DNA of 64,000 nucleotides, from NCBI GenBank assembly GCA_963832965.1, contig CAWHVW010000005.1, forward strand, positions 620,001 through 684,000. Direction: 5' to 3'. Position 1 is the first letter of the stretch. Every line of letters starts with the position of its first letter. The translations under genes were made by a program, and so were the position numbers. Under the pieces are notes generated by a model. The model worked only from the letters and a program-made list of their open reading frames with translations, made no database searches and was not told the origin of the DNA. This document shows, piece by piece, positions 50,589-61,100 of the stretch. The stretch is from CAWACP01 sp963832965. Lineage in GTDB: Bacteria; Acidobacteriota; Terriglobia; Bryobacterales; Bryobacteraceae.

Positions 50589-53300
50589 ATGAGTCTGACA
50601 GCGGCCCGCCGGTTTGAATTGCTGGCGCTTGGTATCGCGCTGCTGTGGCCAGCGCAGGCGCTGGCGCAGAACACCACCTTCGCGCTGACTTTCGAGGGAC
50701 TCCAGAACAACGAAGAGGTTCTGAACTACTACAACGGCGGCCTGGGCGGCAACGGCAGCGGACCGGGACCGAGTTACGGAATCACCTTTGGGCCGGGTGT
50801 GAAGGCGCTGATCACGGACGAGGCGGGCGGCACCGGGCAATTCGATATGAACCCGAGCGGCACGACCGTAGTCAACTTCATCAAAGGCGGCGGCCTGGTG
50901 ATGAACGTGCCTGCGGGGTTTACCACCGGTTTTTCGCTCTATTACGCATCGCCGCAACCGACAGGCACGGTAACGGTCTACGACGGCCCGAACGCCACAG
51001 GCAACATTCTGGCGGTAATGACACTGGCCACTACGGGCATCGATTGCAACGGTTCCACTCAGCCGTACAGTTGCTGGGATCCAGTTGGGGCCAGCTTCAC
51101 GGGTACGGCGATGTCGGTCGATTTCGGCGGGTTAGCCAATGGAATTGAGGTCGACAACATGACGCTGGGCAGCCCGACGCCCAGCTTCGGGGTGATGGTG
51201 ACCAACGCGTCGATGGCGAGCGGCACGGTGGGAGTTGCCTACAGCCAGGCGATGACGGTTTACGGAGGCACAGGACCGTACCATTGGACAGCCCAGGGAT
51301 TGCCACCGGGACTGGGCATTGACCCAACCACCGGGGTGGTCAGCGGAACGCCGCAGACTGCTGGCACCTATACGGTGACGGTGACGGCAGCCGAGACCGT
51401 GGCTCCCGTTCTGGTGCCCTCGACCTCCAACAGTTACAGCGTGTTGATTAACCCGCCGCCGATCCCGACGCTCCTATCGTTGAATCCTTCCTCGGCCGTA
51501 GCCGGATCGGGCGATCTTACGATGCAGGTGAACGGAACGAACTTCACGGCGGCCGCAGTGGTGACGTGGACGGCGCAAACCGGGCCGCCCATAGGTCTGA
51601 CGACGACGTTCCAGAGTTCCAGCGTTCTGCAGGCGACGATACCCGCCGCTTTGCTGGCGAACCCCGGAATTGCGAGCGTGACGGTGGTGATCGCGCAAGT
51701 GCCTGCTTTCGGCACGCTTACTTTCACGGTCACGACGCCGCCCGCTCCCACCCTGACATCGCTGGCCCCGGACACGGCGGTGGCGGGTTCGGCCAGCCTG
51801 ACCCTGCAGGCTAACGGAACGAACTTCACGCCAACTTCGGTGGTGATGTGGACGCCGCAAACCGGACCGCCCATTAGTCTGACGACCACGTTCCAGAGTG
51901 CGGGTGTTCTGCTGGCGACGGTACCCGCCGCGTTGTTAGCGGCGCCTGGAAGCGCAAGCGTAACGGTGGTGACTCCGCACGCGCTGGCTTCCACAACACT
52001 GGCATTTACCATCACCACGCCGCCCACTCCAATGCTGACCTCGATCACCCCTTCGACGGCGGTGGCGGGTTCGGCAAATCTGACCGTGCAGGTGACCGGT
52101 ACGAACTTCTCACCAGCCTCTCTGGTGCAGTGGACGCCGGAGGGCGGCACAGAGACGAATCTGGCCACCACATTCCAAACCGCGACTGCGCTTCAGGCCG
52201 CGGTGCCTGCCGCTCTGCTGGCCAGCCCGGGCAGCGCAGCGGTGACCGTGGTGAATCCAGCGACGCCGGCGTCGGCCCCACTGACATTTACCATCACATC
52301 GCCGGCTCCCACGCTGACCTCGATCACTCCGGCTACGGCGGTGGCGGGCTCGGCGGCGTTGACCATCCAGTTGAACGGAACGAACTTCACGCAGGCCGCG
52401 GTGGTGCAGTGGACGCCGCAGGGCGGGGCGGAGACGAATCTGGCCACCACGTTCCAAAGTGCAACGGCGCTTCAGGCGGTGGTGCCGGCGGCGCTGCTGA
52501 CTGCTCCGGAAACCGTTTCGGTGACAGTGGCGGATTCGGCTACCGAGGCGTCGGGTGCGCTGGCGTTCACGGTCACCCTTCCGGCGGGTTTGAACCTGGT
52601 TATCCCGACGCCGGGAGTGCTTCCGACGGATCAGCCGTCGATTACGGTGAACCTGAGTGCGCCCGCGCCGGCCAATTATGCCGGTACGATTCAGTTGAAC
52701 TTCACGCCCGCCAGCGGAGTCTCCGGATGGCCTTCCAACCAGACCAACACGCAAGTAGTCTTCGCCGGCGGCACGAATACGACGACGTTCACAATCGCCC
52801 AGGGCGCGACAACGGGCACGCTTCCCAACGATGGAGTTTTCCAGCAAGGCACGGTGGCGGGGACGATTACGGCGGCGATCACCGCGGTAAACGGGACCGA
52901 GCTGCCGGCCGGCTCGCAGCCGTCGGTGACGCAAGCGGTGCAGGCATTGGCGCCGGTGATCACGGCGGGTTCGGTAGAGATCACCGGTATCAGCTCGAGC
53001 GGGTTTACGGTGAGCCTTACGGCGTATTCGACCACGCGCGATTTGACGATCGCGACGTTTACTTTCCAGCCGGCCTCTGGCGCTACCCTCAACGGGACGG
53101 CGCAGACGGTGACGCTGAATTCCCCCGCGGCAACGTGGTTCTCCAGCAGCGGGGGACTGCAGGCGGGCGGCAGTTTCACGCTGTCGGCGCCGTTTGCTTA
53201 TAGCGGGGATGCCAGCGCCCTGGGGAGCGTTTCGGTGACCTTGTCGAATTCGGTGGGGACCTCGGCGGCGCAGACGGGGAGTACGGTGGACGCGCCGTAG
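50589..53300 (+). CDS. Secreted protein with Ig-like and four IPT/TIG repeats
   Basis: This protein of about 903 residues has a signal peptide (to ALAQ), then a beta-rich domain (FALTFEGLQNNEEVLNYYNG onward), a putative Ig domain (GLPPGLGIDPTTGVVSGTP) and four consecutive IPT/TIG-like repeats of about 90 residues, each with PxLxSxxPxxAVAGS, NGTNFT and LLAxPG. The C-terminal part has two more beta domains. The repeats are also similar at DNA level. ATG 50589 is preferred because AGGAG lies just upstream. It is probably cell-surface or matrix exposed. No anchor motif is visible. Confidence 0.85.
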   Translation: MSLTAARRFELLALGIALLWPAQALAQNTTFALTFEGLQNNEEVLNYYNGGLGGNGSGPGPSYGITFGPGVKALITDEAGGTGQFDMNPSGTTVVNFIKGGGLVMNVPAGFTTGFSLYYASPQPTGTVTVYDGPNATGNILAVMTLATTGIDCNGSTQPYSCWDPVGASFTGTAMSVDFGGLANGIEVDNMTLGSPTPSFGVMVTNASMASGTVGVAYSQAMTVYGGTGPYHWTAQGLPPGLGIDPTTGVVSGTPQTAGTYTVTVTAAETVAPVLVPSTSNSYSVLINPPPIPTLLSLNPSSAVAGSGDLTMQVNGTNFTAAAVVTWTAQTGPPIGLTTTFQSSSVLQATIPAALLANPGIASVTVVIAQVPAFGTLTFTVTTPPAPTLTSLAPDTAVAGSASLTLQANGTNFTPTSVVMWTPQTGPPISLTTTFQSAGVLLATVPAALLAAPGSASVTVVTPHALASTTLAFTITTPPTPMLTSITPSTAVAGSANLTVQVTGTNFSPASLVQWTPEGGTETNLATTFQTATALQAAVPAALLASPGSAAVTVVNPATPASAPLTFTITSPAPTLTSITPATAVAGSAALTIQLNGTNFTQAAVVQWTPQGGAETNLATTFQSATALQAVVPAALLTAPETVSVTVADSATEASGALAFTVTLPAGLNLVIPTPGVLPTDQPSITVNLSAPAPANYAGTIQLNFTPASGVSGWPSNQTNTQVVFAGGTNTTTFTIAQGATTGTLPNDGVFQQGTVAGTITAAITAVNGTELPAGSQPSVTQAVQALAPVITAGSVEITGISSSGFTVSLTAYSTTRDLTIATFTFQPASGATLNGTAQTVTLNSPAATWFSSSGGLQAGGSFTLSAPFAYSGDASALGSVSVTLSNSVGTSAAQTGSTVDAP

Positions 53301-53369
53301 GGCTTCTGGGCGGAGCCGGAACTCGGCGCGCCGCTTGACGGCTATACGCAAATTGCGTACAGTGTAGCC

Positions 53370-53720
53370 ATGGCCGCCGCTCCCATGACGGTGGTGGAAA
53401 CCGGGGAGTTCCTGAGGCGGGCCAAGCCGCTCCTGTCCGATGCGCAAAGGGCGTCCCTGGTGGCGTTCGTTGCGGCGAACCCGGAGACGGGTGAGGTGAT
53501 CGCGGAGACGGGTGGGGTTCGGAAGCTCCGGTGGGCGGTCGAGGGAGCGGGCAAAAGGGGCGGCGCGCGCGTGATTTATTACTACCGCAATGAGCGCCTG
53601 CCGGTATGTTTGCTGTCCGTTTACGCGAAGAACCGGAAGGCCAACCTCAGCAAAGCCGAGCGCAACACTATGAAGCGGCTGGTTCCGGCATTAGTGGCTG
53701 GGTATATGAAAAAGGCATAG
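53370..53720 (+). CDS. RelE/HigB-like toxin
   Basis: This 116-residue protein of the RelE/ParE superfamily (Gp49-like HigB group) has the motif VRKLRWAVEGAGKRGGARVIYYY followed by LLSVYAKNRKANLS, where basic residues and the final KAERNTMK helix match ribosome-dependent mRNA interferases. The downstream gene is an XRE antitoxin 11 bp away, giving the toxin-first order typical of higBA. The start may be ATG 53370 or 53385. The pair lies outside the integrated element. Confidence 0.85.
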   Translation: MAAAPMTVVETGEFLRRAKPLLSDAQRASLVAFVAANPETGEVIAETGGVRKLRWAVEGAGKRGGARVIYYYRNERLPVCLLSVYAKNRKANLSKAERNTMKRLVPALVAGYMKKA

Positions 53721-53731
53721 GGAGGCCGGAG

Positions 53732-54088
53732 ATGGCTATGGGACGGACAACCAAACCAGCCGCGAAGAAGGGCGCGCGCTCGCGGAAGCCGCAGACTGTT
53801 GGAGAGAGCATCATCCAGGGATTGAAGGAAGCAGTCGCGTGGACCAGGGGCGAGAACGACAACGTGCGCGTTACGGTGGTGCACGTGCCGGAGGTCGACG
53901 TGCGGAAAGTCAGGCTTAAAATGAAGCTCAGCCAGGCGCAGTTTGCGATCAGGTTTGGGCTTCCGCCGGCCACGCTACGCAATTGGGAACAGGGCCGGTC
54001 GCATCCGGACGCGCCCACGCGCGTGCTGCTGGCAGTTATTTCGAAGCATCCGGAAGCGGTTGAGGATGTGTTGCGGAAGGCGGGTTGA
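53732..54088 (+). CDS. XRE/HigA-like antitoxin
   Basis: This 118-residue protein has a basic N-terminus (KPAAKKGARSRKPQ) and a C-terminal helix-turn-helix (KLSQAQFAIRFGLPPATLRNWE). The preceding segment GESIIQGLKEAVAW is typical of the antitoxins paired with RelE-type toxins. ATG 53732 follows GGAGG. It would repress its own operon and neutralise the upstream toxin. Confidence 0.87.
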   Translation: MAMGRTTKPAAKKGARSRKPQTVGESIIQGLKEAVAWTRGENDNVRVTVVHVPEVDVRKVRLKMKLSQAQFAIRFGLPPATLRNWEQGRSHPDAPTRVLLAVISKHPEAVEDVLRKAG

Positions 54089-54092
54089 GGGC

Positions 54093-54593
54093 TTACTCCG
54101 AACTGATTGGCTCGAAGACCTCTTCCGCGCGCGGGGCGAGTTCCTTGTGCCGCTCCAGATAGCGCACGCAGGCATTCCAGCGCAGCACTGCGTCGTCGTT
54201 TCCGGCAGCGCGCAAACTCTCCGCCTCCGCGAAAAGATGCAGGGCCTGGACCAGCCATTCGTACACGTGCGACTGAACACCGTGGCCGCCACGGCGATGG
54301 TGGCCCTTGGCCCGGCGCTCCCAGCAGATGCCCGCGTAGTAGGCGCGATCATAGGCGCTGGGAAGGCGCTGCACCGCGGCCAGGGCCTCGCCGAAAGCGT
54401 GGCGGGCGTGAGGAATCTCGTCGGTGAGCGCCAGAATCAGACTCACCAGCGCCTGCTTGTTATCCGGCTCAATTTCCAGGATGTCCAGACAAATGCTTTC
54501 CGCCTCGGTTGGCTCGTGGAGCAGCCGGTAACGCTCCGCTTTCGCCAGCGCGCCGGGGACGCTATCCTGATGGATCGGTTTGAGAGCGAACAT
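54093..54593 (-). CDS. TPR-like hypothetical protein near the sdh operon
   Basis: This 166-residue helical protein has tetratricopeptide-like spacing (ALAKAERYRLLHEPTEAESI, ILEIEPDNKQALVSLILAL, ALHLFAEAESLRAAGNDDAV). It lies 15 bp after sdhB in the same direction, so it is probably the last gene of the sdhCAB transcript. The function is unknown; an assembly or regulatory role for the complex is only suggested by position. Confidence 0.7.
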   Translation of the reverse strand: MFALKPIHQDSVPGALAKAERYRLLHEPTEAESICLDILEIEPDNKQALVSLILALTDEIPHARHAFGEALAAVQRLPSAYDRAYYAGICWERRAKGHHRRGGHGVQSHVYEWLVQALHLFAEAESLRAAGNDDAVLRWNACVRYLERHKELAPRAEEVFEPISSE

Positions 54594-54608
54594 GGCGCCT
54601 CCTCTTAA

Positions 54609-55346
54609 TTACAGGATATGCAGAAATTTCTTGAGTGGATCGAAGAACTCGTCCACGACGCGCTCCTTGAGCGGGATGATCGCGTTTTCCGTGATGGTAA
54701 TGGATTCCGGGCAGACCTGACGGCAGCAGGTGGTGATGTTGCAGTATCCGATGTTGTGTTTCTCTTTCAGGTCTTTCACGCGATCCTCGACGTCGAGCGG
54801 GTGCATCTCCAGGGCGGCGGTATACACCAGCAGGCGCGGGCCGATGAACTCCTCCTGCTTGTGATGTTCCCTGAGCACGTGGCAGACATCCTGACACAGA
54901 AAGCACTCGATGCACTTTCGAAATTCCTGCACGCGATCGACATCGACTTGTTGCATGCGCCATGTTCCATCGGGGGCGTCAGGCGTACGGGGGCGGAATT
55001 GCCGGATGGTCAGCTTGGCGCGGAAGTTCCACGACACATCCGTTACCAGATCCCGGATGGAGGGGAAAGCGTGCATGGGCTCGAGGATCACGGGCATGTC
55101 CAGGTTCAGGTCGCTGAGACGGGTCATGCACATCAGCTTGGGCATGCCATTGATTTCGGCCGAACAGGAGCCGCACTTGCCCGCTTTGCAGTTCCAGCGC
55201 ACGGCCAGATCGGGAGCCTGCCGCGCCTGAATCAGGTGCACGGCGTCCAGCACCACCATGCCCTCGTCCACCGGCGTCGTGTAATCCTGGAATTTTCCGC
55301 CGTTGGCGTCGCCCCGCCAGATGCGAAAGGTGGCCTGCTGCGCCAT
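54609..55346 (-). CDS. sdhB: Succinate dehydrogenase/fumarate reductase iron-sulfur subunit
   Basis: This 245-residue protein has a plant-type [2Fe-2S] motif (CKAGKCGSCSAEING) near residues 51-65, then CIECFLCQDVC and CNITTCCRQVCP for the [4Fe-4S] and [3Fe-4S] clusters. The Fe-S subunit carries electrons from FAD to the quinone site. It starts 1 bp after the sdhA stop. The gene order C-A-B with a single cytochrome subunit fits the non-classical succinate dehydrogenases of soil Acidobacteria and Deltaproteobacteria. Confidence 0.95.
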   Translation of the reverse strand: MAQQATFRIWRGDANGGKFQDYTTPVDEGMVVLDAVHLIQARQAPDLAVRWNCKAGKCGSCSAEINGMPKLMCMTRLSDLNLDMPVILEPMHAFPSIRDLVTDVSWNFRAKLTIRQFRPRTPDAPDGTWRMQQVDVDRVQEFRKCIECFLCQDVCHVLREHHKQEEFIGPRLLVYTAALEMHPLDVEDRVKDLKEKHNIGYCNITTCCRQVCPESITITENAIIPLKERVVDEFFDPLKKFLHIL

Positions 55347-55347
55347 A

Positions 55348-57162
55348 TTACTTCATCTCCTCGATAATGGCTTTCAACTCGTCGGGCACAGGTGGAACCG
55401 GGCGCTTGTCCACCACCATCTCGCCTTCGCTCCCGCGCCGGACTACGATGTTGTACTTGCCCCACTCGGCATCTTTTTCGGGGAAGTCCTCGCGAAACTG
55501 GGCGCCACGGCTTTCCTGACGCAGGATGGCGGCGCGGGTGATGGCTTCGGAAACATCCAGCAAATTCGGAAGGTCCATCGCCGTGTGCCAGCCGTTGTTG
55601 TACTGGCGGTTTCCGGCGACGCCCGCCTCGGCAGCCCGCTTGCGAAGCTGGGCAATTGCTTCCAGCGCCTCCAGCATTTCGCTCTCGGTTCGGACGATTC
55701 CCACGAGGTCCTGCATGCGCTCCTGCAGGTCCTGCTGGATCTGATAGGGGTTGGCCCCCGAAGCCCCGCGCTCGAACACGGCCAGTGCGGCCGTGGCGCT
55801 GCCCTGAATCTGCGCGTCATCCACCGCGGCGTCGCCGTTCTGTTTGGCGAATTCCGCCGCGAACTGGCCGGCGCGCCTCCCGAAGACGACCAGATCGGAA
55901 AGTGAGTTGCCGCCCAACCGATTCGCTCCGTGCAGACCGGCCGCCGCTTCGCCCGCCGCGAACAGACCCGGCAGCGTGGACATCTGCGTGTCACCATCCA
56001 CCCGTACTCCGCCCATCATGTAGTGCGTGGTGGGTCCCACTTCCATGGGCTCTTTCGTGATATCGATGTCGGCAAGCTGCTTGAACTGGTGATACATGCT
56101 GGGCAGCTTGCGTTTGATGTGCTCGGCGGCTTTGGGGAGCCGCTCCTTGATCCAGGCAATGTCGAGGAAAACGCCGCCATGCGGGCTGCCGCGGCCCGCT
56201 TTCACTTCGCGATTGATGCAGCGGGCAACGTGGTCGCGGGTGAGCAGCTCCGGCGGACGGCGGGCTTTCTTATCGCCCTGGGTGTAGCGCCAGCCTTCGT
56301 CCTCGCTGTCGGCCGTCTGGTTTTTATAGAGCTCGGGGATGTCGTCGAACATGAATCGGCGGCCTTCCTTGTTGCGCAGCACGCCGCCTTCCCCACGAAC
56401 TCCTTCGGTGACCAGAATGCCGCGGACACTTACCGGCCACACCATGCCGGTGGGGTGAAACTGCACGAACTCCATGTCCATCAGCTCGGCCCCGGCGCGC
56501 CAGGCCAGCGCGTGGCCGTCGCCAGTGTATTCCCAACTGTTGCTGGTGATCTTGAATGCGCGTCCGATGCCGCCGGTGGCCACCACGACCGCACGGGCAC
56601 GCCAGAGAATGAAGTGCCCCTTCTCGCGGTCGTAGCCGAACGCGCCGGCAATGCGGCCTGAATCCACCAGCAGAGTGAGCACCGTGCACTCCATGTGCAC
56701 TTCCATCCCGGTGTGAATACCGTGATCCTGCAAAGTACGGATCATTTCCAGGCCAGTGCGGTCGCCCACGTGCGCGAGGCGCGGGTAGCGATGACCGCCG
56801 AAGTTCCGCTGGAGAATCCGACCGTCTTTGGTGCGATCGAATACCGCGCCCCAGGCTTCCAGCTCGCGCACTCGATCCGGCGCTTCTTTTGCGTGCAGTT
56901 CGGCCATGCGCCACTGGTTGAGATACTGGCCGCCGCGCATGGTGTCGGTGAAATGGACGCGCCAGTTGTCGCGGTCATCAACGTTGGCCAGACTGGCGGC
57001 GATTCCCCCTTCCGCCATCACCGTGTGCGCTTTGCCCAGCAGGGATTTGCATACGACCCCCACTCTCAGGCCGGTGGAAGCCGCTTCAATGGCGGCCCGG
57101 AGGCCCGCCCCGCCCGCGCCGATGACCAGCACGTCGTAATCATGCCGCTGGTATTCGGCCAC
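55348..57162 (-). CDS. sdhA: Succinate dehydrogenase/fumarate reductase flavoprotein subunit
   Basis: This 604-residue flavoprotein has an N-terminal Rossmann motif (VLVIGAGGAGLRAAIEA), the HTVMAEGGIAASL loop with the FAD-linking His, the catalytic region HPTGMVWPVSVRGILVTEG and GANRLGGNSLSDLVVFG. It oxidises succinate to fumarate. The GTG start at 57162 shares one base with the sdhC stop (TAGTG) and has GGAG about 10 bases upstream; upstream sequence in this frame belongs to sdhC. Confidence 0.95.
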   Translation of the reverse strand: MAEYQRHDYDVLVIGAGGAGLRAAIEAASTGLRVGVVCKSLLGKAHTVMAEGGIAASLANVDDRDNWRVHFTDTMRGGQYLNQWRMAELHAKEAPDRVRELEAWGAVFDRTKDGRILQRNFGGHRYPRLAHVGDRTGLEMIRTLQDHGIHTGMEVHMECTVLTLLVDSGRIAGAFGYDREKGHFILWRARAVVVATGGIGRAFKITSNSWEYTGDGHALAWRAGAELMDMEFVQFHPTGMVWPVSVRGILVTEGVRGEGGVLRNKEGRRFMFDDIPELYKNQTADSEDEGWRYTQGDKKARRPPELLTRDHVARCINREVKAGRGSPHGGVFLDIAWIKERLPKAAEHIKRKLPSMYHQFKQLADIDITKEPMEVGPTTHYMMGGVRVDGDTQMSTLPGLFAAGEAAAGLHGANRLGGNSLSDLVVFGRRAGQFAAEFAKQNGDAAVDDAQIQGSATAALAVFERGASGANPYQIQQDLQERMQDLVGIVRTESEMLEALEAIAQLRKRAAEAGVAGNRQYNNGWHTAMDLPNLLDVSEAITRAAILRQESRGAQFREDFPEKDAEWGKYNIVVRRGSEGEMVVDKRPVPPVPDELKAIIEEMK

Positions 57163-57980
57163 TAAAAAATTCTCCAGTCGGTCCAGATGCCCATGGAGCA
57201 GAGACGTACGTAAATATCCGCGAAGCCAACGGAACAGAGGCTCGCCCACGCCCATTTCTTGTGGCTGCCGTTGAGGCAGCTCACGCAGTCGTACAACTTG
57301 TGACGCGCGGGATGTTTCGACAACTGATCCAGGCCGCCGCCGACGAGGTGCCGGAACGCGTGACAGCCGAAAATGTACCCGGCCAGCAGCACCACGTTCA
57401 CTACGAGCACGACGGTGCCCACCCCCATTCCGAAATGATGGTCGAACCAGAACGCTTTCCACGCGTCATACACCAGGAAGCCCCAAATGATGTACGAGAG
57501 GCGCAGGAAGTAACGGTGGAAATTCTGGAGAATCAGGGGAAAGCTGCGCTCGCCCAGATACGACTTGCGTGGCTCACTCACGGCGCACGCGGGAGGGTCC
57601 GCCCAGAAGGACTTATAGTAGGCGCCGCGGTAGTAATAGCAGGTGAGGCGAAACAGGCCGGGTATCCAGAGGATCAGGAAGGCCGGCGAGAACGGCAGGA
57701 AGCCCGGATACCAGGATGGCTTTGGACCGAACATGGCGTGCGGCGAAGAGCCGAACAATTCGGGCGAATAGAAAGGCGAAATGTAGGGTCCGAAGGTGTA
57801 ATACTCATTCTGAAATGCCGCCCAATTCGCGTAGACCAGAAACGTGGCGAATCCGAGAAAGACCAGCAGGGGCGATGCCCACCACTTGTCCCGCCGCGAG
57901 GTCTGACCAAAGTGGCCGTTTTTCCAAAGCACATCCGGAGCTGCCGGCGCTGAACCGCCGATTCCGGCTGGCACTGCCAT
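57162..57980 (-). CDS. sdhC: Succinate dehydrogenase cytochrome b/membrane anchor subunit
   Basis: This 272-residue membrane protein has at least five hydrophobic segments (for example WASPLLVFLGFATFLVYA and GTVVLVVNVVLLAGYIFGCH) and several His residues suited to haem ligation (HRYFLR, DHHFG, HAFRH). It anchors SdhAB in the membrane and passes electrons to quinone. ATG 57980 follows AGGAGAA; an in-frame extension upstream has no family character and overlaps the repeat at 58082. It is the first gene of the sdh operon. Confidence 0.88.
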   Translation of the reverse strand: MAVPAGIGGSAPAAPDVLWKNGHFGQTSRRDKWWASPLLVFLGFATFLVYANWAAFQNEYYTFGPYISPFYSPELFGSSPHAMFGPKPSWYPGFLPFSPAFLILWIPGLFRLTCYYYRGAYYKSFWADPPACAVSEPRKSYLGERSFPLILQNFHRYFLRLSYIIWGFLVYDAWKAFWFDHHFGMGVGTVVLVVNVVLLAGYIFGCHAFRHLVGGGLDQLSKHPARHKLYDCVSCLNGSHKKWAWASLCSVGFADIYVRLCSMGIWTDWRIF

Positions 57981-58081
57981 ACTGTTTTCTCCTGTTCTGG
58001 AATCGCAGTATACCAAGTGTCGCCGGACTGATGCCGGGCGGGCGCCGCATTCCAGGGGATGCGGAAAAAGGCTATCTGGTC

Positions 58082-58111
58082 CCCGCTCCGTCACCGTCGT
58101 GGTTCGGTAAC
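58082..58111 (+). repeat. Dispersed intergenic 30-bp repeat, copy B
   Basis: This copy matches the one at 3772-3801 in 26 of 30 bases and shares the 24-bp core with 62054-62077. It lies between the sdhC start and the stop of the next kinase gene, both on the minus strand. Confidence 0.7.
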
Positions 58112-58164
58112 CACCTGCAGACACGTAGCCACGTTTACGAGCCGCGCGTGTAAACAAGCGGTTT

Positions 58165-61100
58165 TCAGGCGTTTTCAGCAGTTTGCCAGGGGATGCGGAC
58201 CGCGTCCAGGTCCTCTGGCGCCGTGGACTTGTTGCGGCTGGCCGCGTACTTATCGAGGACTGCGTCCAGCTCGCGCGGGCGGATGGGTTTGGTCAGACAG
58301 CCATCCATCCCCGCTGACAGGCAGCGCTCCAGATCGCCCTTCATCGCGTACGCGGTCAAGGCGACCACCGGCTGATGCCTGCCGGTGATTTTCTCCATTT
58401 CACGGATCTTCCCGGTGGCCTGAAGACCGTCCATTTCCGGCATTTGCACGTCCATCAGAACCAGGTCATAGCTTTCCCGGTCCAGTGCTTCGAGGGCCTC
58501 GAAGCCGTCCTTCGCGGCGTCCACGTGGTGGCCGCGCTTTTCCAGGAGGAGCCTGGCCACCTCCTGATTCACCATGTTGTCTTCCACCAGGAGTATGCGC
58601 AGGGCTGGCGAAGGGCCGCGATCTTCCCGCGGGTAAGCGGGCGTGCTGGCTGCAATATCCTTCTTTTGTTGGGACGCGCCCAGAATACGAGCGACGGATT
58701 CGCGCAGCTCCGACTGCCGGACCGGTTTCAGCAAATAGGACGGCACTCCCAGTTGCCGGCAACGTTCCACATCGCCGCCGAGCCCGGCGGTGGTCAGCAT
58801 CATGATGGCGGCGGTGGATGATGCGGGCCACTCGCGCATTCGCTCGACCAGCGTGAACCCGTCCATCCCGGGCATAAGCATGTCGGCGAGAACAAGCGCG
58901 TACGGCTCTCCCGAGTCCCGGGCGGCCTTCAGCTCCGTGAGAGCTGCTTCCGCTCCTTCCACGGACGCCGGTTTCATGTCCCACTGCCGGAGCATTCTTT
59001 CCAGGATTCCTCGGCTGGTGCGGTTGTCGTCGACGACCAGAACTCTGGCGCCTTGTGGAATCCCGGGGAGAACGCTGATTTCCGGCGGCGCAGCATTCTG
59101 AGGAGTCCTGAATCGCGCCGTGAAGTGAATTGTCGTTCCCCGGCCCACTTCACTGTCGACCCAGATGCTGCCACCCATCAAAGCCACCAGCCGCGATGAA
59201 ATGGTGAGACCCAGACCGGTTCCGCCGTATTTGCGAGTTGTGGAGGCATCTGCCTGAGTGAATGGATCCAGGACAGACGCCTGTTTTTCCGGAGGGATGC
59301 CGACGCCCGTGTCGGCCATCGCGAAATGGAGAGTGCAGTCCGCTGCCCCTATGCCGTCGAGCGCAACCTTGAGACATACTTCGCCTTCGGAGGTGAACTT
59401 GATGGCGTTTCCGAGCAGGTTGGTCAGGATCTGGCGAAGGCGGCTCGAATCGCCTTGCACGATATCGGGTACTTCCGGCGCGATCTCACACAGAAGCTCC
59501 AACCCCTTTTCATGGCTGGCCAGAGCGAATGTTTTCAGCGTCGACTCCAGGCACTCGCCCAGGTTGAAATCCACGGCTTCCAGATCGATCTTGTGGGCTT
59601 CGATTTTCGAAAAATCGAGAATATCGTTGATGACGGAGAGGAGCGAGTCGGACGACGTCCTGACGGTTTGCAGGTATTCGCGTTGTTCGAGAGTCAGCTC
59701 GGTGTCCAGAGCCAGTTCGGCCATGCCAATGACGCCATTCAGCGGCGTACGAATCTCGTGGCTCATGTTGGCGAGGAATTCGCTCTTGGCCCGGTTGGCG
59801 GTTTCGGCGGCGTCTTTGGCCCTTCGCAGCGCGTCGTCCGTCCTCATGCGCGCGATAAACTGGCCGATGTTTTCGAGCACTGGCGCCATCGACTTGAGCG
59901 CTTCGTCGGTACATGGATGGGAAGCGTAGAAAGCCACGACTCCGATGACCTGATCGTCCACGATCAACGGCTGACCTGCAAACGCGACTGCCCCGGCGTC
60001 ATTCGTAACGTGGGTTGTGCCTTGCTGAGCGATTCGCTCGATCTGGCCCACTAACGAGTCATTCGCTCCGACCGGTGGACGGGTGCCGGCACTGGCTTCG
60101 AGCACGAACAGTTTCGTCGAATCGTTGCGGAGCCAGAGGCCCGCAAAAACCAGGCCGAGATAGCGGACGAAGCCCTCGGCGCACAGTTGCAAGCCTTCGC
60201 TTAAAATCCGGCTGCGCGTCAACGCCGCTCCGATCTCCGCGGCAAAGGTCTCCAGACGCGCCCGTTTCGCCAACTCAATTTCAGCGCGCCGGCGTTCGCT
60301 GACCACCGCTCCCAGGCAAAGGCTGGTGAGCCCCAGGGCGAGCATGGCGAGTTGCAACCGGGGCAGTGTCCCGTTGTGCGCTCTGGTGACCCACGCCGCG
60401 AACATCATTCCCGCGTTCGCTGAAAACGTGGTGAGCGCCGCTCCTGGCAAACCGTGGCGGACGGCGACCCAGATCACCGGGACGAAGAGAAGATAGAGGG
60501 GCTGATAAGGGACCGCAGGGGCAAAGCCGAACAGCAGCCAGATGGCGGCCAGCACAGATCCCGCCTGCGCCAACATCTCCAGAATCTCGCCAGCGGAAAA
60601 GCGATGACGCTGGCTCGCCGGTGGGCGGGCGGCGGAGGCGGAAGTCAACCACGAGTTCACCCGAGGGGCTACGGACACCAGCAGAAACGGCGTGAATGTA
60701 ATAATCGCCGTCGCGTCGCTGGCCCACCAGTCGATGGTGACCCGCAGAGCATGGGACCCATTCACCAGTCCGTCTCCCACAAGCGCCAGCGTTCCGATGA
60801 GGGCATTGAAGACCGCCGCGACGAGAAAAACCAGAACGAATCGCCCAAGGTCGCGTAAGGTGGCAAGCTTTGGATCGATCCGCCAGCGTCCCTTAAGAAT
60901 GGCCGCGCCGCCGACGTACGGCAGGTACAGCATCAGAACACCGGGGATTCCGCTCCAGGAAAGAATTGGCCGGTGGTAGTTCACCACGGCCCCGCCCAGC
61001 GCGGCGATGAAAATCACGGGCCAGTACCGCATTCCCCCGCACAACAGCAGCACGAGGCTCAGACCTACGGGCAGGTACCAGGGCGGCGCGCCTTCCCACG

